Shown: in pieces, positions 11,924 to 21,010 of the stretch
Numbering within the stretch: the stretch's first letter is position 1
Layout of the letters: every line of letters starts with the position of its first letter
The notes under the pieces: model-generated
Databases searched by the model: none
The model's input: only the letters and a program-made list of their open reading frames with translations
Told to the model about the DNA's origin: nothing
Translations under genes and position numbers: made by a program
NCBI GenBank assembly: GCA_037893245.1
Contig: JBAIAA010000008.1
Span: 4,732,001-4,796,000, forward strand
Reading direction: 5' to 3'
Length of the DNA: 64,000 nucleotides
Source of the DNA: Crossaster papposus
Lineage: Eukaryota > Echinodermata > Asteroidea > Velatida > Solasteridae

Positions 11924-13364
11924 TACTCCGTCCGGCAGAAGATGATAGTTTACTGAAGGCTATTCTAATAACTCCGAGTCCATAACACCGGAGTTATTAT
12001 GACCATCAAATATCATGTTCGACTCAGCGAGGAAGAACGATCAATACTTGAACGGCTTATCAAGCAGGAAAAGCCCAAAGTTGCACAACACAAAAAACGT
12101 AAAGCCAATATCCTTCTGGCTATCGATGAAAACCATGATCCACTGCAGCATGATCAGGTAGCCAAAGCTTTCCATGTTAGGCCGCTTACTATCACTCGCC
12201 TCAGGCAACGATTTGTTGAAGAAGGGCTTGATGTCGCGGTCAATGGAAAACTAAGCAGCCACGGTCGGGTACGTAAACTCGATGGCGAAGCCGAAGCTCA
12301 CCTTATTGCCCTTACCTGCTCACCACCACCGGAAGGAGCCAGCCGATGGACGCTAAACTTACTGACAGATCGCATGATTGAGCTCAGATACGTCGAATCG
12401 ATTTCCAGAAGCACAGTACATGAGGGGCTAAAAAAATGAGCTTAAGCCCTGGCAAAAAAAGGAATGGTGTATACCTGCGGAAGAAAGCGCCAACTTTGTG
12501 AGTGCGATGGAGGATATTCTTGAAGTCTATAAACGTCCTCTTGATCCAAGGCGTCCGCTTGTTTGCCTTGATGAAAGTAGCAAGCAGCATGTTAAAGAAG
12601 TCGTTAATCCAATGCCTGTTGAGCCTGGAAAACCGGAGCGTTATGACACAGAGTATGAACGTAATGGCGTCAGCAATCTGTTCATGATGTTTGAACCCTT
12701 GACAGGTTGGCGGCATGTTGAGGTGACTGATCGTAGGACAGCGATTGATTGGGCTCATCAAATCAAGTTTCTGGTCGATGTTCGCCACAAAGATGCAGAG
12801 AAAGTTATACTGGTTGGAGACAACTTGAACACGCATTCTCCCGCATCACTTTATAAAGCTTTTTCCCCAGAAGAAGCCCGCAGAATGATTGATAAGCTTG
12901 AGTTTCATTACACCCCAAAGCATGGCAGTTGGCTGGATATGGCCGAAATTGAGCTGAGTATACTGAGTCGCCAATGTCTGGATCGGCGTATCCCTACCCA
13001 AGATATTCTCCGGAGAGAAGTCAAAGCCTGGGAGGAGAAGCGCAACGCAAGAAAAGTGACTACACAGTGGCGTTTTACCACTGAAGACGCTCGGATAAAA
13101 CTTAAGAGACTGTATCCAAAGATGCCAGAGCTTGATAATACAGAGTAGATTGAGAGCCTCCATAGAACATAAACCAGACTATTAGAGCAGCACTTTTTCC
13201 CATGAAAAATTGGGAAATGGGGCACTTTGCGTGAAATAACCCATTTTTTTGTCCTGCCACTCAAAATTGACTCAAATAACAGGACGGCTAACCATTGTCG
13301 ACCATTTACACAAAAAGCTGACCGATCGGTTATCTGTGATTATCAAATGGTGTCGGATGAAGTA
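11924..13364 (+). mobile_element. IS630-family element, copy 1, 1441 bp
   Basis: The left end TACTCCGTCCGGCAGAAG and the right end ...GTCGGATGAAGTA are imperfect inverted repeats flanked by CTAG on both sides (11920-11923, 13365-13368). This is consistent with the CTAG/TA preference known for IS630. It is two bases shorter than copy 2 (39807-41249), exactly explained by one A fewer in the A tract and the absence of a one-base insertion. Confidence 0.92.
11999..13148 (+). pseudogene. IS630 transposase, split at an A7 tract
   Basis: The upstream half (11999-12439, 146 codons) is the helix-turn-helix part (QVAKAFHVRPLTITRLRQRF) and stops just after LKK at the A tract 12430-12436. The downstream half (frame of 12498-13148) is the DDE part: PLVCLDESSKQ, ILVGDNLNTHSPASLY and HYTPKHGSWLDMAEIELSI with the final catalytic acid. 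Family alignment suggests the intact reading is LKK-N-ELKPW, which needs nine A; this copy has seven, copy 2 eight. Either the copies are dead or the enzyme is made by slippage on the A tract. Confidence 0.88.
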
Positions 13365-13368
13365 CTAG

Positions 13369-13659
13369 CCTCCTCAGGAGACCGTATGCTAGTTTCATCA
13401 TCACTATCACTTGTGCAAGCCGTTAATAATACAAGAGGCAGAGAAAGAGCGATGGCTTTGGCTAAGCGGCTATATTCCATAAAAAACCTTAAGTGCACAC
13501 AACACCCTCAAAAAAAGAAGCATTACGCACTTTTTATAATAAAAAACTGAAGTTAAATATCCGCAGCAATTCTAGTAATTACCTTTTCAATCGCAATGAG
13601 AATCTTTATTTTTATATAATTAAAAAGGTTGATTTGATATTGATCATAGAAGAATCAAA
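13369..13659. other. Interval between two elements, no assignable gene
   Basis: This was the original downstream flank of secF. The longest plausible reading is a 54-codon stretch from an ATG at 13386 without recognisable motifs or a good ribosome site. Nothing else is supported. Confidence 0.3.
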
Positions 13660-13667
13660 TAAAATGT

Positions 13668-15225
13668 GTAACTGTTCAGCCCCTCTCAACTTAGACTTGA
13701 TTTTTTCCGATTTTGATCAATGCTTTGAGTATTCAAATAGATTGAGCGGCCTGTATTTTAGTGACTATGCCATCTCCAGACACTCAGACCATCGCTTTGC
13801 TATTGGGGGCTATCAACCACCTCCAATCTCAGCTTGTGGCATTAGAAGAGCGCTGTCGTGATCTGGAAGAAAAGGTTTCAAAGAACAGTAGCAAGCCTCC
13901 CTCATCAGATGGCTACCAAAAACCGAATGCCAATGATAACGATGAATCTGACTCCCCTAACCCTCAAAGCTTAAGGCAGTCTTCAGGTCTAAAGGCCGGA
14001 GGTCAGAAAAAACACAAAGGCCATTGCCTACGTGCTACTGAGAAACCTGATCACACGCAGTACCACAAGGTCAATGACTGTAAATTGTGCGGTATTGCAT
14101 TGAATGATGAGAAAGTCATCAAATATAGAGAGAGGCAAGTCTTTGAGCCTGGTAACCCCGGTAGCTTTACTGTGACGGCGCACCTTGCTGAAGAGAAGGT
14201 GTGCCCTTGCGGCCATCGCAATCCAGCCACCTTCCCTGAAGGCGTTAACAGTTACGTACAGTATGGTCCTGTGACGCGAGCAATGTCTGTCTATTTCTGT
14301 CAGTACCAAATGATTCCCTACGGTAGAGCCGCCGAATTTTTTGCTGATATGTTCTCTTTGCCAATCAGCACAGGGACGATCTGCAACTTCCACAAAATAG
14401 CTTGGAAGCAACTGAAGTCAACAGAAGAAGGCAGTAAAGCCGCGCTACTGGGGTCAGAAGTGGCAGGGGCTGATGAAACAGGAATGCGGGTTGATGGTAA
14501 ACTGTGGTGGCTTCATCTGTTTCGCGATGATCGTTGGTATCTGTACTATCTATCAAAAAAACGTGGGCGTGAAGCTATGGATGCAATGGGTGTTCTATTG
14601 CTGTTTACTGGTGTGCTGGTACATGACCATTGGAAACCCTATTTTCATTATGCAGTTACTCATACGCTGTGCAACGCGCATCACTTACGAGAATTACAAG
14701 CCGTTCTGGACCATGACGGCAATTACTTGGCCGGTCGAATGATTAAAGTATTGAGACTAGCCTGGCATCTTTGTAAAGGCTTTAAGCGCATAGGCTTAAC
14801 TGAAATGCCGACAACCATTAGAGTACGGATTGATCGTATCTTCACCCGCTTGGCGCAGCGCGCTTTAGAGAAGGAGGCCGCTGTCATGGAAAGACGACGA
14901 CAACGGCTTGGAAAAAAGAAAACCAAAAACACGAAAGCGTACAACCTGTTCAAACGGTTATTAAACTATCAGGAAGAATCCCTACGATTTATGACTAACT
15001 GCCAAATACCGTTCGACAATAATGGCAGCGAGCGGGATGTCCGCATGGCAAAATTAAAGCAGAAGATATCAGGTTGCTTCAGGAGTGAAGACGGAGGAGA
15101 GTGGTTCACAAGAGTCCGTAGTTACTTATCATCTGCAAAGAAGCAAGGGCTTAATGCTTTTGAGGCACTGCTTATGGCAGTACAAAACTATAATCATAAG
15201 CCATTGCTGGGTGCTGAATAGTTAC
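13668..15225 (+). mobile_element. IS66-family element (tnpC only), copy 1, 1558 bp
   Basis: The ends GTAACTGTTCAGC and GTAACTATTCAGC (inverted) are flanked by the 8-base duplication TAAAATGT at 13660-13667 and 15226-15233. Only the large transposase gene is present and the element has exact ends, so it belongs to the short IS66 type that naturally lacks tnpA and tnpB (ISBst12-like) rather than being a deletion. Confidence 0.93.
13767..15221 (+). CDS. IS66-family transposase TnpC
   Basis: This 484-residue protein (from ATG 13767; a GTG at 13761 is also possible) has an N-terminal leucine-rich coiled coil, KNSSKPPSSDGY (the usual IS66 motif), a zinc-binding region with paired cysteines (CKLCG, CPCGHRNP), then the DDE core: GADETGMRVDGKLWWLH, VLVHDHWKPYF with CNAHHLRELQ, and [23 protein letters not shown]. 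No lesion is visible, so this copy may be active and could have produced copy 2 (44298-51448). Confidence 0.95.
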   Translation: MPSPDTQTIALLLGAINHLQSQLVALEERCRDLEEKVSKNSSKPPSSDGYQKPNANDNDESDSPNPQSLRQSSGLKAGGQKKHKGHCLRATEKPDHTQYHKVNDCKLCGIALNDEKVIKYRERQVFEPGNPGSFTVTAHLAEEKVCPCGHRNPATFPEGVNSYVQYGPVTRAMSVYFCQYQMIPYGRAAEFFADMFSLPISTGTICNFHKIAWKQLKSTEEGSKAALLGSEVAGADETGMRVDGKLWWLHLFRDDRWYLYYLSKKRGREAMDAMGVLLLFTGVLVHDHWKPYFHYAVTHTLCNAHHLRELQAVLDHDGNYLAGRMIKVLRLAWHLCKGFKRIGLTEMPTTIRVRIDRIFTRLAQRALEKEAAVMERRRQRLGKKKTKNTKAYNLFKRLLNYQEESLRFMTNCQIPFDNNGSERDVRMAKLKQKISGCFRSEDGGEWFTRVRSYLSSAKKQGLNAFEALLMAVQNYNHKPLLGAE

Positions 15226-15233
15226 TAAAATGT

Positions 15234-15597
15234 TATAAATTTGTTGCGAACAATCACCAAAGTCTTTTTTTTATTTAAAGCATCTGTAAAGAAAAAGGGC
15301 GAAGCTATAAAACATCATAGTAATGTACGATTCTCAAGCGATTATACTAAATGATAAATCATGTAACATCCACAGTAACAAAAACGCTACAGATTACGCA
15401 GAAAACTGATTCATATCAAAAAACCGCAGTAATTATTCCATATTACTACCTTATTTTAACTATACCCATACATTTCAAATGGTCTTTCCAGCTACCGTAA
15501 TGAGCATGCATAGTATCGGAAACAGCCCTGGGGTAACTGCCTCTCCATAACGGCTCAGAGGCAGCAACATCCCTTCTTAACCCGCCACTGACCGGTA
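15234..15597. other. Intergenic region, nothing recognised
   Basis: This AT-rich stretch lies between IS66 copy 1 and the nucleoside-recognition gene fragment. It has no open frame with a credible start, no clear hairpin with a T run and no match to other parts of the window. Confidence 0.4.
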
Positions 15598-15948
15598 TCA
15601 ATACCGTTCACATTTTTTAACATCCAGAAATCGCAGAGAAAACGCGATGACAGCCACCAGCGCAACAGAATACAGCAGTCGCCCCCAAAAAATAGTTATA
15701 AAATCAGCACCAATCAGCAGAATTAACAACGTGTCTTCAATCAGGCTGTGAAGCAAATTGAGCAACATGATGGAGCAAAAAATATCGCGAGGCTGTATCA
15801 CACCCTTCTTTGCCTCATTGATTAGCAACCCACCACCGTACGACAGTCCGAGAGTCACACCGATGATGGTCAGATTCGTTGCTTCTTTACTGATGCCTAA
15901 CAGTGTCAAAAAGGGACTCAGCATCCATGCCATCAGCTTTTCTATACC
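15598..15948 (-). pseudogene. Nucleoside-recognition (Gate-domain) membrane protein, C-terminal fragment
   Basis: The open frame on the minus strand contains EKLMAWMLSPFLTLLGIS and LGLSYGGGLLINEA, a pattern found in Gate-domain proteins, then membrane segments (LLILLIGADFITIFWGRLLY, VALVAVIAFSLRFL) and a short basic end. The frame stays open upstream of the first ATG (15933) up to the palindrome at 15950, so the N-terminus is missing. A short matching-orientation hydrophobic frame on the other side of the intron (17901-17980) may be the lost start. Family identification is from pattern memory and moderately sure. Confidence 0.55.
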
Positions 15949-15949
15949 G

Positions 15950-15989
15950 TAAGCGGTTAGTGAAGTACATGTATTTCACCAACCGCTTA
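15950..15989. repeat. 40-bp palindrome at the group II intron 5' side
   Basis: Two 20-base arms (15950-15969, 15970-15989) pair at 18 positions plus one G-T. The intron starts two bases after it. Group II introns of class C are known to insert next to terminator-like hairpins. There is no T run here. Confidence 0.8.
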
Positions 15990-16324
15990 GAGTGCCGAGA
16001 GAAATCGGCAAGATGTCACGGGTGAAAGTCCCTGTGGGGAAAGACTGGCGGGTCGCCCCAGCTCCGAGTCATGCGTCCGTTACCGTAAGGTGACAGATGA
16101 AGCGTTGACAGGGGTGTCTGTAGGCCAAGTATTGAGCTGCGAAATCAGGTTTTTTGAGGTGCTAATGTTGTTAAGCGAAGCAGAAAGCAATACCACTGGA
16201 AGCGTTATACCGCAAGTATCCAGAGGGCCTCGCGCAGTCGTAGACCTTGTGCATGCAGATAAGCATCTTGTGCGGAACTCGGGAGATCCTGCCATTCTCT
16301 CCTGTATTAGCCATAGGAGTCGCA

Positions 16325-17833
16325 ATGGGGAAGGCTAATCACCACACGCCTATTGCTGTTGGCAGGAAGTCGGACAGGCGAATAGTACCTAAGAAGCAGC
16401 CGAACAAAACAGAGTATTCTGTCGCGGAGGTTGTGGAGGAAAGTGGCCTGACCAAGAGGAATGCTCAACAAGGAGTCGGCGACCGGACTCAGAGCCGGAA
16501 TAACGCTTCGTTCAACTTGTTGGGTATACGTCAAGCAGCAGCAAAGGACAGCTGTTTACAATTCACCGCCTTGTTCCACCACCTCACCCTGGATTTACTG
16601 AAAGGAAGTTTCTTTCAGTTGAAACGGAATTCAGCGGCGGGGGTGGATGGTGTAACTTGGCGATCCTATCAGCGGGAGCTGGATATCCGGCTGAAATCCT
16701 TGCACGAACGAGTGCACAGAGGAAGTTATCGACCACGTCCTGCTCGAAGGGTTTTCATCCTCAAAGCAGACGGGAGCGAGCGTCCCCTAAGTGTTCTATG
16801 TTTAGAGGATAAAATTGTCCAACAGGCCGTAGTCAAGGTGTTGGAAGGGATTTATGAGGAAGATTTCCTTGGCTTTTCTGATGGGTTTCGCCCTATGAGA
16901 AGCCAGCACGACGCATTAGATGCATTGACGGTGGGAATCAAGAGAACCTCGGTGAATTGGGTGCTGGATCTGGATATTCGGAAATTTTTCGACCAGGTCG
17001 ACCATGAGTGGCTAATCAGGTTTTTAGAGCACCGGGTGAAAGACAAGCGCATTATTCGCTTGATAAAACAGTGGATAACGGTAGGGCATTATGAAGACGA
17101 CGGTCGACATTCCCGAAGCGTAGTTGGGGTACCACAAGGATCAGTGATATCACCCTTACTATCCAATATTTATCTGCACTATGTGTTCGATCTTTGGGTT
17201 AATCAATGGCGTAAAAAGTATGCGCAGGGCAAGGTTATTGTTGTGCGCTACGCCGACGATAGTGTGTTGGGCTTCCAGTGTGAAGGGGATGCACAGACCT
17301 TTCTTTATGAACTCGGCAATAGGCTAAAACGGTTCGGGCTTTCTCTGCATGAGAATAAAACCCGTCTTATTCGTTTTGGACGATTTGCCAAGAGTGAGCT
17401 AAAGAAATCAGGAGGAGGAAAGCCAGAGACCTTTGAGTTTCTTGGTTTCACACACTTCTGTAGTGTAACCCGAGTCAGTGGACGCTTCACGGTCGTCAGA
17501 GAAACCAGTAAGAAGAGAGTGAGGGCAACGCTGCAAGACATTAAATCCTATCTTCTAAAACACAGGCACGATGCTGTGCCGGAACAGTTGGAGTGGTTGA
17601 AACGTGTCATTCAAGGGCATATGAACTACTTCTCGGTACCGGGTAATAGTCGAAGGGTAAATGCTTTCAGGACTGAAGTGCAGAAGATTTGGTACAAAGC
17701 GCTAAGGAGACGCAGCCAAAGAAGTAGACTGAACTGGAAGAAGTTTGGAGCTTTTGTAAATACTGTGTTGCCTGACGTAAAAGTGCTTCACCCATGGCCA
17801 GAGCAGCGGTTTGACGTCAAATACTCGAGGTAG
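16325..17833 (+). CDS. ltrA: Group II intron reverse transcriptase/maturase
   Basis: The start at 16325 is chosen because AGGAG lies 8 bases upstream (502 residues). Segments: the N-terminal RT0/1 region, AAGVDGVTW, RVFILKADGSERPLSV, the catalytic box VRYADDSVLGF with the YADD motif, VPQGSVISPLLSNIYLHY, FEFLGFTH, and the thumb/maturase part. The C-terminus ends HPWPEQRFDVKYSR without an HNH endonuclease domain, which fits intron classes that target hairpins or replication forks. The stop codon directly abuts domain V. Confidence 0.93.
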   Translation: MGKANHHTPIAVGRKSDRRIVPKKQPNKTEYSVAEVVEESGLTKRNAQQGVGDRTQSRNNASFNLLGIRQAAAKDSCLQFTALFHHLTLDLLKGSFFQLKRNSAAGVDGVTWRSYQRELDIRLKSLHERVHRGSYRPRPARRVFILKADGSERPLSVLCLEDKIVQQAVVKVLEGIYEEDFLGFSDGFRPMRSQHDALDALTVGIKRTSVNWVLDLDIRKFFDQVDHEWLIRFLEHRVKDKRIIRLIKQWITVGHYEDDGRHSRSVVGVPQGSVISPLLSNIYLHYVFDLWVNQWRKKYAQGKVIVVRYADDSVLGFQCEGDAQTFLYELGNRLKRFGLSLHENKTRLIRFGRFAKSELKKSGGGKPETFEFLGFTHFCSVTRVSGRFTVVRETSKKRVRATLQDIKSYLLKHRHDAVPEQLEWLKRVIQGHMNYFSVPGNSRRVNAFRTEVQKIWYKALRRRSQRSRLNWKKFGAFVNTVLPDVKVLHPWPEQRFDVKYSR

Positions 17834-17866
17834 GAGCCGTATGCATTAGTAGTGCACGTACGGATC
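17834..17866 (+). ncRNA. Group II intron domain V
   Basis: The hairpin GAGCCGTATGC...GCACGTACGGATC has the near-invariant domain V ends and the 2-base bulge position; the terminal loop is ATTAGTAGT. It is the catalytic core of the ribozyme. Confidence 0.9.
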
Positions 17867-17900
17867 TGCGCAGGGGGTGCCGGGCGACCGGCATTCCTAC

Positions 17901-17980
17901 TGTGACCGCCAATAGAACGACAAAAAACACAATGCATTCGTTGATAAAACCGTTTATTCGCTTCGAGTAGGTTGAGCAAG
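17901..17980 (-). pseudogene. Possible N-terminal piece of the Gate-domain gene
   Basis: On the minus strand a hydrophobic frame (INECIVFFVVLLAVT) runs into the intron end, in the orientation needed to precede the fragment at 15948. No clear start codon is seen, and joining the two sides does not give one clean frame. This is a tentative assignment. Confidence 0.3.
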
Positions 17981-18001
17981 TCAAATAAATGAATGTTAAA
18001 T

Positions 18002-18113
18002 CTCGTTCCCACGCTCCCACGTGGGAATGCCTACCTGACCATCAATACCTTCCTCTCTTCCTTAGGTAACCCTAAAATCCCGTATGCATTACCACACAGA
18101 GCGTGGGAACGAG
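18002..18113. repeat. REP-like palindromic repeat (long form)
   Basis: CTCGTTCCCACGCTC at 18002 and its inverse GAGCGTGGGAACGAG at 18099-18113 enclose about 80 bases with a second inner palindrome CCCACGTGGG. Shorter relatives of the same repeat are at 28299-28319 and 32081-32105. Confidence 0.8.
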
Positions 18114-18287
18114 AGGGATCATCGTCGTTCTTTTAAAATCAAGATTCAAGACGTGACCCCGGAGTTTCGCAGTCATTGAGAAAATACTGATCCAGCAGCA
18201 GTTAATCATTAACGCGTTTATAGAAAATAGTCATCAGGGGCTTTTAAGCCTGAAGTAAGCGGAGTGCAAAATGCAAGACCTGACCCC
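18114..18287. other. Interval with a duplicated motif before IS21
   Basis: It carries AAGACGTGACCCC (18151) and AAGACCTGACCCC (18275-18287), of which the second is the IS21 target. No gene is seen. Confidence 0.4.
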
Positions 18288-18512
18288 TGCGTATTCTGGC
18301 TTCCCTTGAACACTCATTCTGGTAACCGATAAACACCTATTCTGGTAACGCTTGAACACCCATTCTGGTTTCTCGTGAACACTTTTCCGTGTTTTCCAGA
18401 ATCGGTGTTCAAGCCACCATATTCAGGGATTTGGTGTAAACCCTTCAACCGCTGATGCATTGATTTTCCTTAACTTTGGCCGCTCTTATCTTTAACAAAA
18501 GAGGGAGCTGCC

Positions 18513-20066
18513 ATGACTGATCAAAGGATATCCATGCGTAAACTACGAGACATTCTTCGTTTACGGTACGACAACGGACTCAGCATCCGGGAAATATCCC
18601 GCAGTGCTCGGGTCAGCGTTGGTGCCGTATCCAATTACGTTCAGGCATTCGAGGCATCGGATCTGCAGTGGGCACAGACACCCCAGGTGAGCGAACCTGA
18701 GTTGATTCACGCCCTGTTCCCGGAAGCTCCACTACCGGGTCGCAAAGGACTGACTGATCCTGACTGGGCAAAAGTCCATCAGGAACTCAAGCGCAAGGAC
18801 GTGACTAAACAATTGCTCTGGGAAGAGTATTGCCAGGCCCATACCCTCAACGCTTACAGCTACTCTCAGTACTGTTACCGATACCGGCAGTGGCGTGGCT
18901 GCCAGAAGCGCTCCATGCGTCAGCACCATGCAGCGGGTGAAAAACTGTTTGTGGACTATGCTGGCCCGACAGTGTCCATTATCAACCCGGAGACGGGTGA
19001 AATAGCCCACAACGCCCAGATCTTTGTAGCGGTATTGGGCGCGTCCAATTACACCTCCGCTGAAGCAACGCTATCACAGAAATCTGAAGACTGGCTGGGG
19101 TCCCATGTGAGGGCGTTTGAGTTCTTCGGTGGTGTGCCGCAGATGGTGGTGCCCGACAACCTAAAGAGTGCTGTTAGCAACGCCTGCCGTTATGAGCCGG
19201 ATCTAAATCCGGCCTATCAGCACCTGGCTAACCACTACCAGATAGCTGTGGTGCCTGCCCGTCCCTATAAACCAAAGGACAAGGCCAAAGCCGAGGTAGG
19301 TGTGCAAGTGGTGGAGCGCTGGATACTCGCCAGACTACGCCACGAGACGTTTTTTACCCTGGCCGAATTGAATCACCGCATCCGATCGCTGCTGACGGCA
19401 CTGAACCTGAAGCCCTTCAAGCAGCTGCCAGGCACACGGCGGAACACGTTTGAGCAGTTGGATGAGCCTGCCCTGCACCCCCTGCCCAAACAACCCTTTG
19501 TCTTCGCAGAGTTCCGTAAGGCCCGAGTGCATATCGATTATCACATCACCTACAAAGGTCACTACTACTCCGTTCCTCACCAATTGGTAAAACAAGAAGT
19601 AGAAGTACAGGCTACAGAGCACTGCATCACGGTCTACGCCAAAGGTAAGGCTGTCGCCAGCCATGCCCGCAGACATACCTCCGGTTTTACGACATTGACT
19701 GCGCATATGCCCCAGCGGCATCAGAAACACAAGGAGTGGACACCCCAGAGGCTGCTTAACTGGGCCAAAGATGTTGGGCCAGAAGTGCTTTGTTTTATCC
19801 AGCACCTGCTGGTATGTCGGGATCACCCTGAGCAAGCCTATCGTGCGGGTCTGGGGTTGTTGAACCTGCAAAGAGACTATGGTTCACAGAGGCTCAACAA
19901 CGCCTGTGCCCATGCCCGGAAGATACATGACTACCAACTAAAACATGTTCGCTCAATCCTGAAGTCGGGTAAGGATCAGCAGCCCCTTGAGCCAGAACAG
20001 GCATCCACCACAGAAGCACTGCATGAGCCCCATGAGAATATCCGTGGCGCAGTGAGCTATCAGTAA
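18513..20066 (+). CDS. istA: IS21 transposase IstA
   Basis: This 517-residue DDE-family enzyme has an N-terminal helix-turn-helix (GLSIREISRSARVSVGAVSNYV), catalytic segments LFVDYAGPTV, VPDNLKSAV and the Glu in KAKAEVGVQVVERWI, and a C-terminal DNA-binding part with HYYSVPHQLV typical of IstA. AGGGAG lies about 9 bases before the ATG. istB starts 14 bases downstream, so the two are one operon. Confidence 0.96.
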   Translation: MTDQRISMRKLRDILRLRYDNGLSIREISRSARVSVGAVSNYVQAFEASDLQWAQTPQVSEPELIHALFPEAPLPGRKGLTDPDWAKVHQELKRKDVTKQLLWEEYCQAHTLNAYSYSQYCYRYRQWRGCQKRSMRQHHAAGEKLFVDYAGPTVSIINPETGEIAHNAQIFVAVLGASNYTSAEATLSQKSEDWLGSHVRAFEFFGGVPQMVVPDNLKSAVSNACRYEPDLNPAYQHLANHYQIAVVPARPYKPKDKAKAEVGVQVVERWILARLRHETFFTLAELNHRIRSLLTALNLKPFKQLPGTRRNTFEQLDEPALHPLPKQPFVFAEFRKARVHIDYHITYKGHYYSVPHQLVKQEVEVQATEHCITVYAKGKAVASHARRHTSGFTTLTAHMPQRHQKHKEWTPQRLLNWAKDVGPEVLCFIQHLLVCRDHPEQAYRAGLGLLNLQRDYGSQRLNNACAHARKIHDYQLKHVRSILKSGKDQQPLEPEQASTTEALHEPHENIRGAVSYQ

Positions 20067-20080
20067 TCAGAGGCAGTACC

Positions 20081-20836
20081 ATGATCAATCAAATCTTGAC
20101 CCGACTTCGGTCACTGCGGCTGACTGGGATGGCTGATGCTCTTAACCAGCAACTGGAGCAACCAGGCAACTATGACAGTCTCAGCTTTGAGGAGAGGTTG
20201 GCGCTTCTGGCAGAACAGGAAGAGACTGAGCGGTGCAACAAGCGCCTGGCAAGGCTACTCCGAAGCGCCCGGTTCAAACTGGCTGCACGTATGGAAGACA
20301 TCGACTATGAACATCCACGAGGACTCAAGCAGACTCAGATAGCCAGCCTGGCCAGCGGTGATTGGCTAGTTCGTCATCGGAACCTGCTGATCACCGGCCC
20401 CTGCGGTACAGGCAAGAGCTACCTGGCATGTGCTCTGGGGCATATGGCCTGTCTGAAGGGACGCAGTGTTCACTATTATCGGATGTCCCGGCTGCTGGAA
20501 GAACTCACCCTGGCTCATGGGGATGGCAGTTACAGCAAACAGTTGAAGCTGTTGGCTAAAACTGACCTTCTAATACTGGACGACTGGGGGTTGGAACCTC
20601 TGACACAGCAGCACAGGAATGATCTTCTGGAAGTCATGGATGACCGGCATGAGCACAGCTCAACCATCGTCACCAGCCAACTGCCGACCAAACAGTGGCA
20701 TGGAAGCATTGGTGATGAAACATTGGCCGACGCCATTCTGGACCGACTGATGCACAATGCCCACCGGTTAACACTGAAGGGAGAATCCATGCGAAAGAAG
20801 CTCGGAAAACTGGAAGCAAATGAACACCTGGTCTAA
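20081..20836 (+). CDS. istB: IS21 helper ATPase IstB
   Basis: This 251-residue AAA+ ATPase assists IstA in target choice. Walker A is GPCGTGKSYLA, Walker B is DLLILDDWGLEPL, and sensor-like STIVTSQLP follows. N-terminal RLTGMADALNQQLEQP is the usual IstB opening. The gene is intact. Confidence 0.97.
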   Translation: MINQILTRLRSLRLTGMADALNQQLEQPGNYDSLSFEERLALLAEQEETERCNKRLARLLRSARFKLAARMEDIDYEHPRGLKQTQIASLASGDWLVRHRNLLITGPCGTGKSYLACALGHMACLKGRSVHYYRMSRLLEELTLAHGDGSYSKQLKLLAKTDLLILDDWGLEPLTQQHRNDLLEVMDDRHEHSSTIVTSQLPTKQWHGSIGDETLADAILDRLMHNAHRLTLKGESMRKKLGKLEANEHLV

Positions 20837-20930
20837 GAATTAGGCAGGGCAATGTATAAACGGTTTGAGGTGTTCAAGCAAACCAGAATGGGTGTTCAAC
20901 CTAACCAAAATAAGCAACCCCGAAGTCAAA

Positions 20931-20968
20931 AAAAAAAGCGGGTACTGAAAACAGCCCCGCTTTTTTTT
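20931..20968. terminator. Bidirectional terminator at the end of the capsule gene kpsF
   Basis: The stem AAGCGGG/CCCGCTT has A and T runs on both sides (T8 plus-strand, T10 minus-strand). It lies just past the place where the interrupted kpsF frame should end. Confidence 0.8.
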
Positions 20969-21010
20969 ATTGGTTATGATTCACGCCAGCGCCTTAGTCG
21001 ACCCATGTAC

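Larger units (their letters stand above)
15992..17900 (+). mobile_element. Group II intron with reverse transcriptase
   Basis: The 5' end GTGCCGAG is followed by a structured leader (CACGGGTGAAAGTCCCTGTG). The reverse transcriptase is encoded in the loop, domain V lies at 17834-17866, and a domain VI-like hairpin (GGTGCCGGGCGACCGGCATTCC) ends in CTAC at 17900. Total length is 1909 bases. It is antisense to the disrupted membrane-protein gene, so splicing on the plus strand would not restore that gene's mRNA. Confidence 0.88.
18288..20916 (+). mobile_element. IS21-family element, 2629 bp
   Basis: The terminal repeats start TGC-TATT-TGG, and both ends carry several copies of GAACACCCATTCTGG-type transposase binding repeats. 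The 5-base duplication ACCCC lies at 18283-18287 and 20917-20921. It contains istA and istB, both intact. Confidence 0.93.

Noticed and set aside
13668-15225. IS66 copy 1 as a deletion derivative lacking tnpA and tnpB
   Set aside because: Both ends and the 8-base duplication are exact in two independent copies of the same length, so it is a natural one-gene IS66 type.
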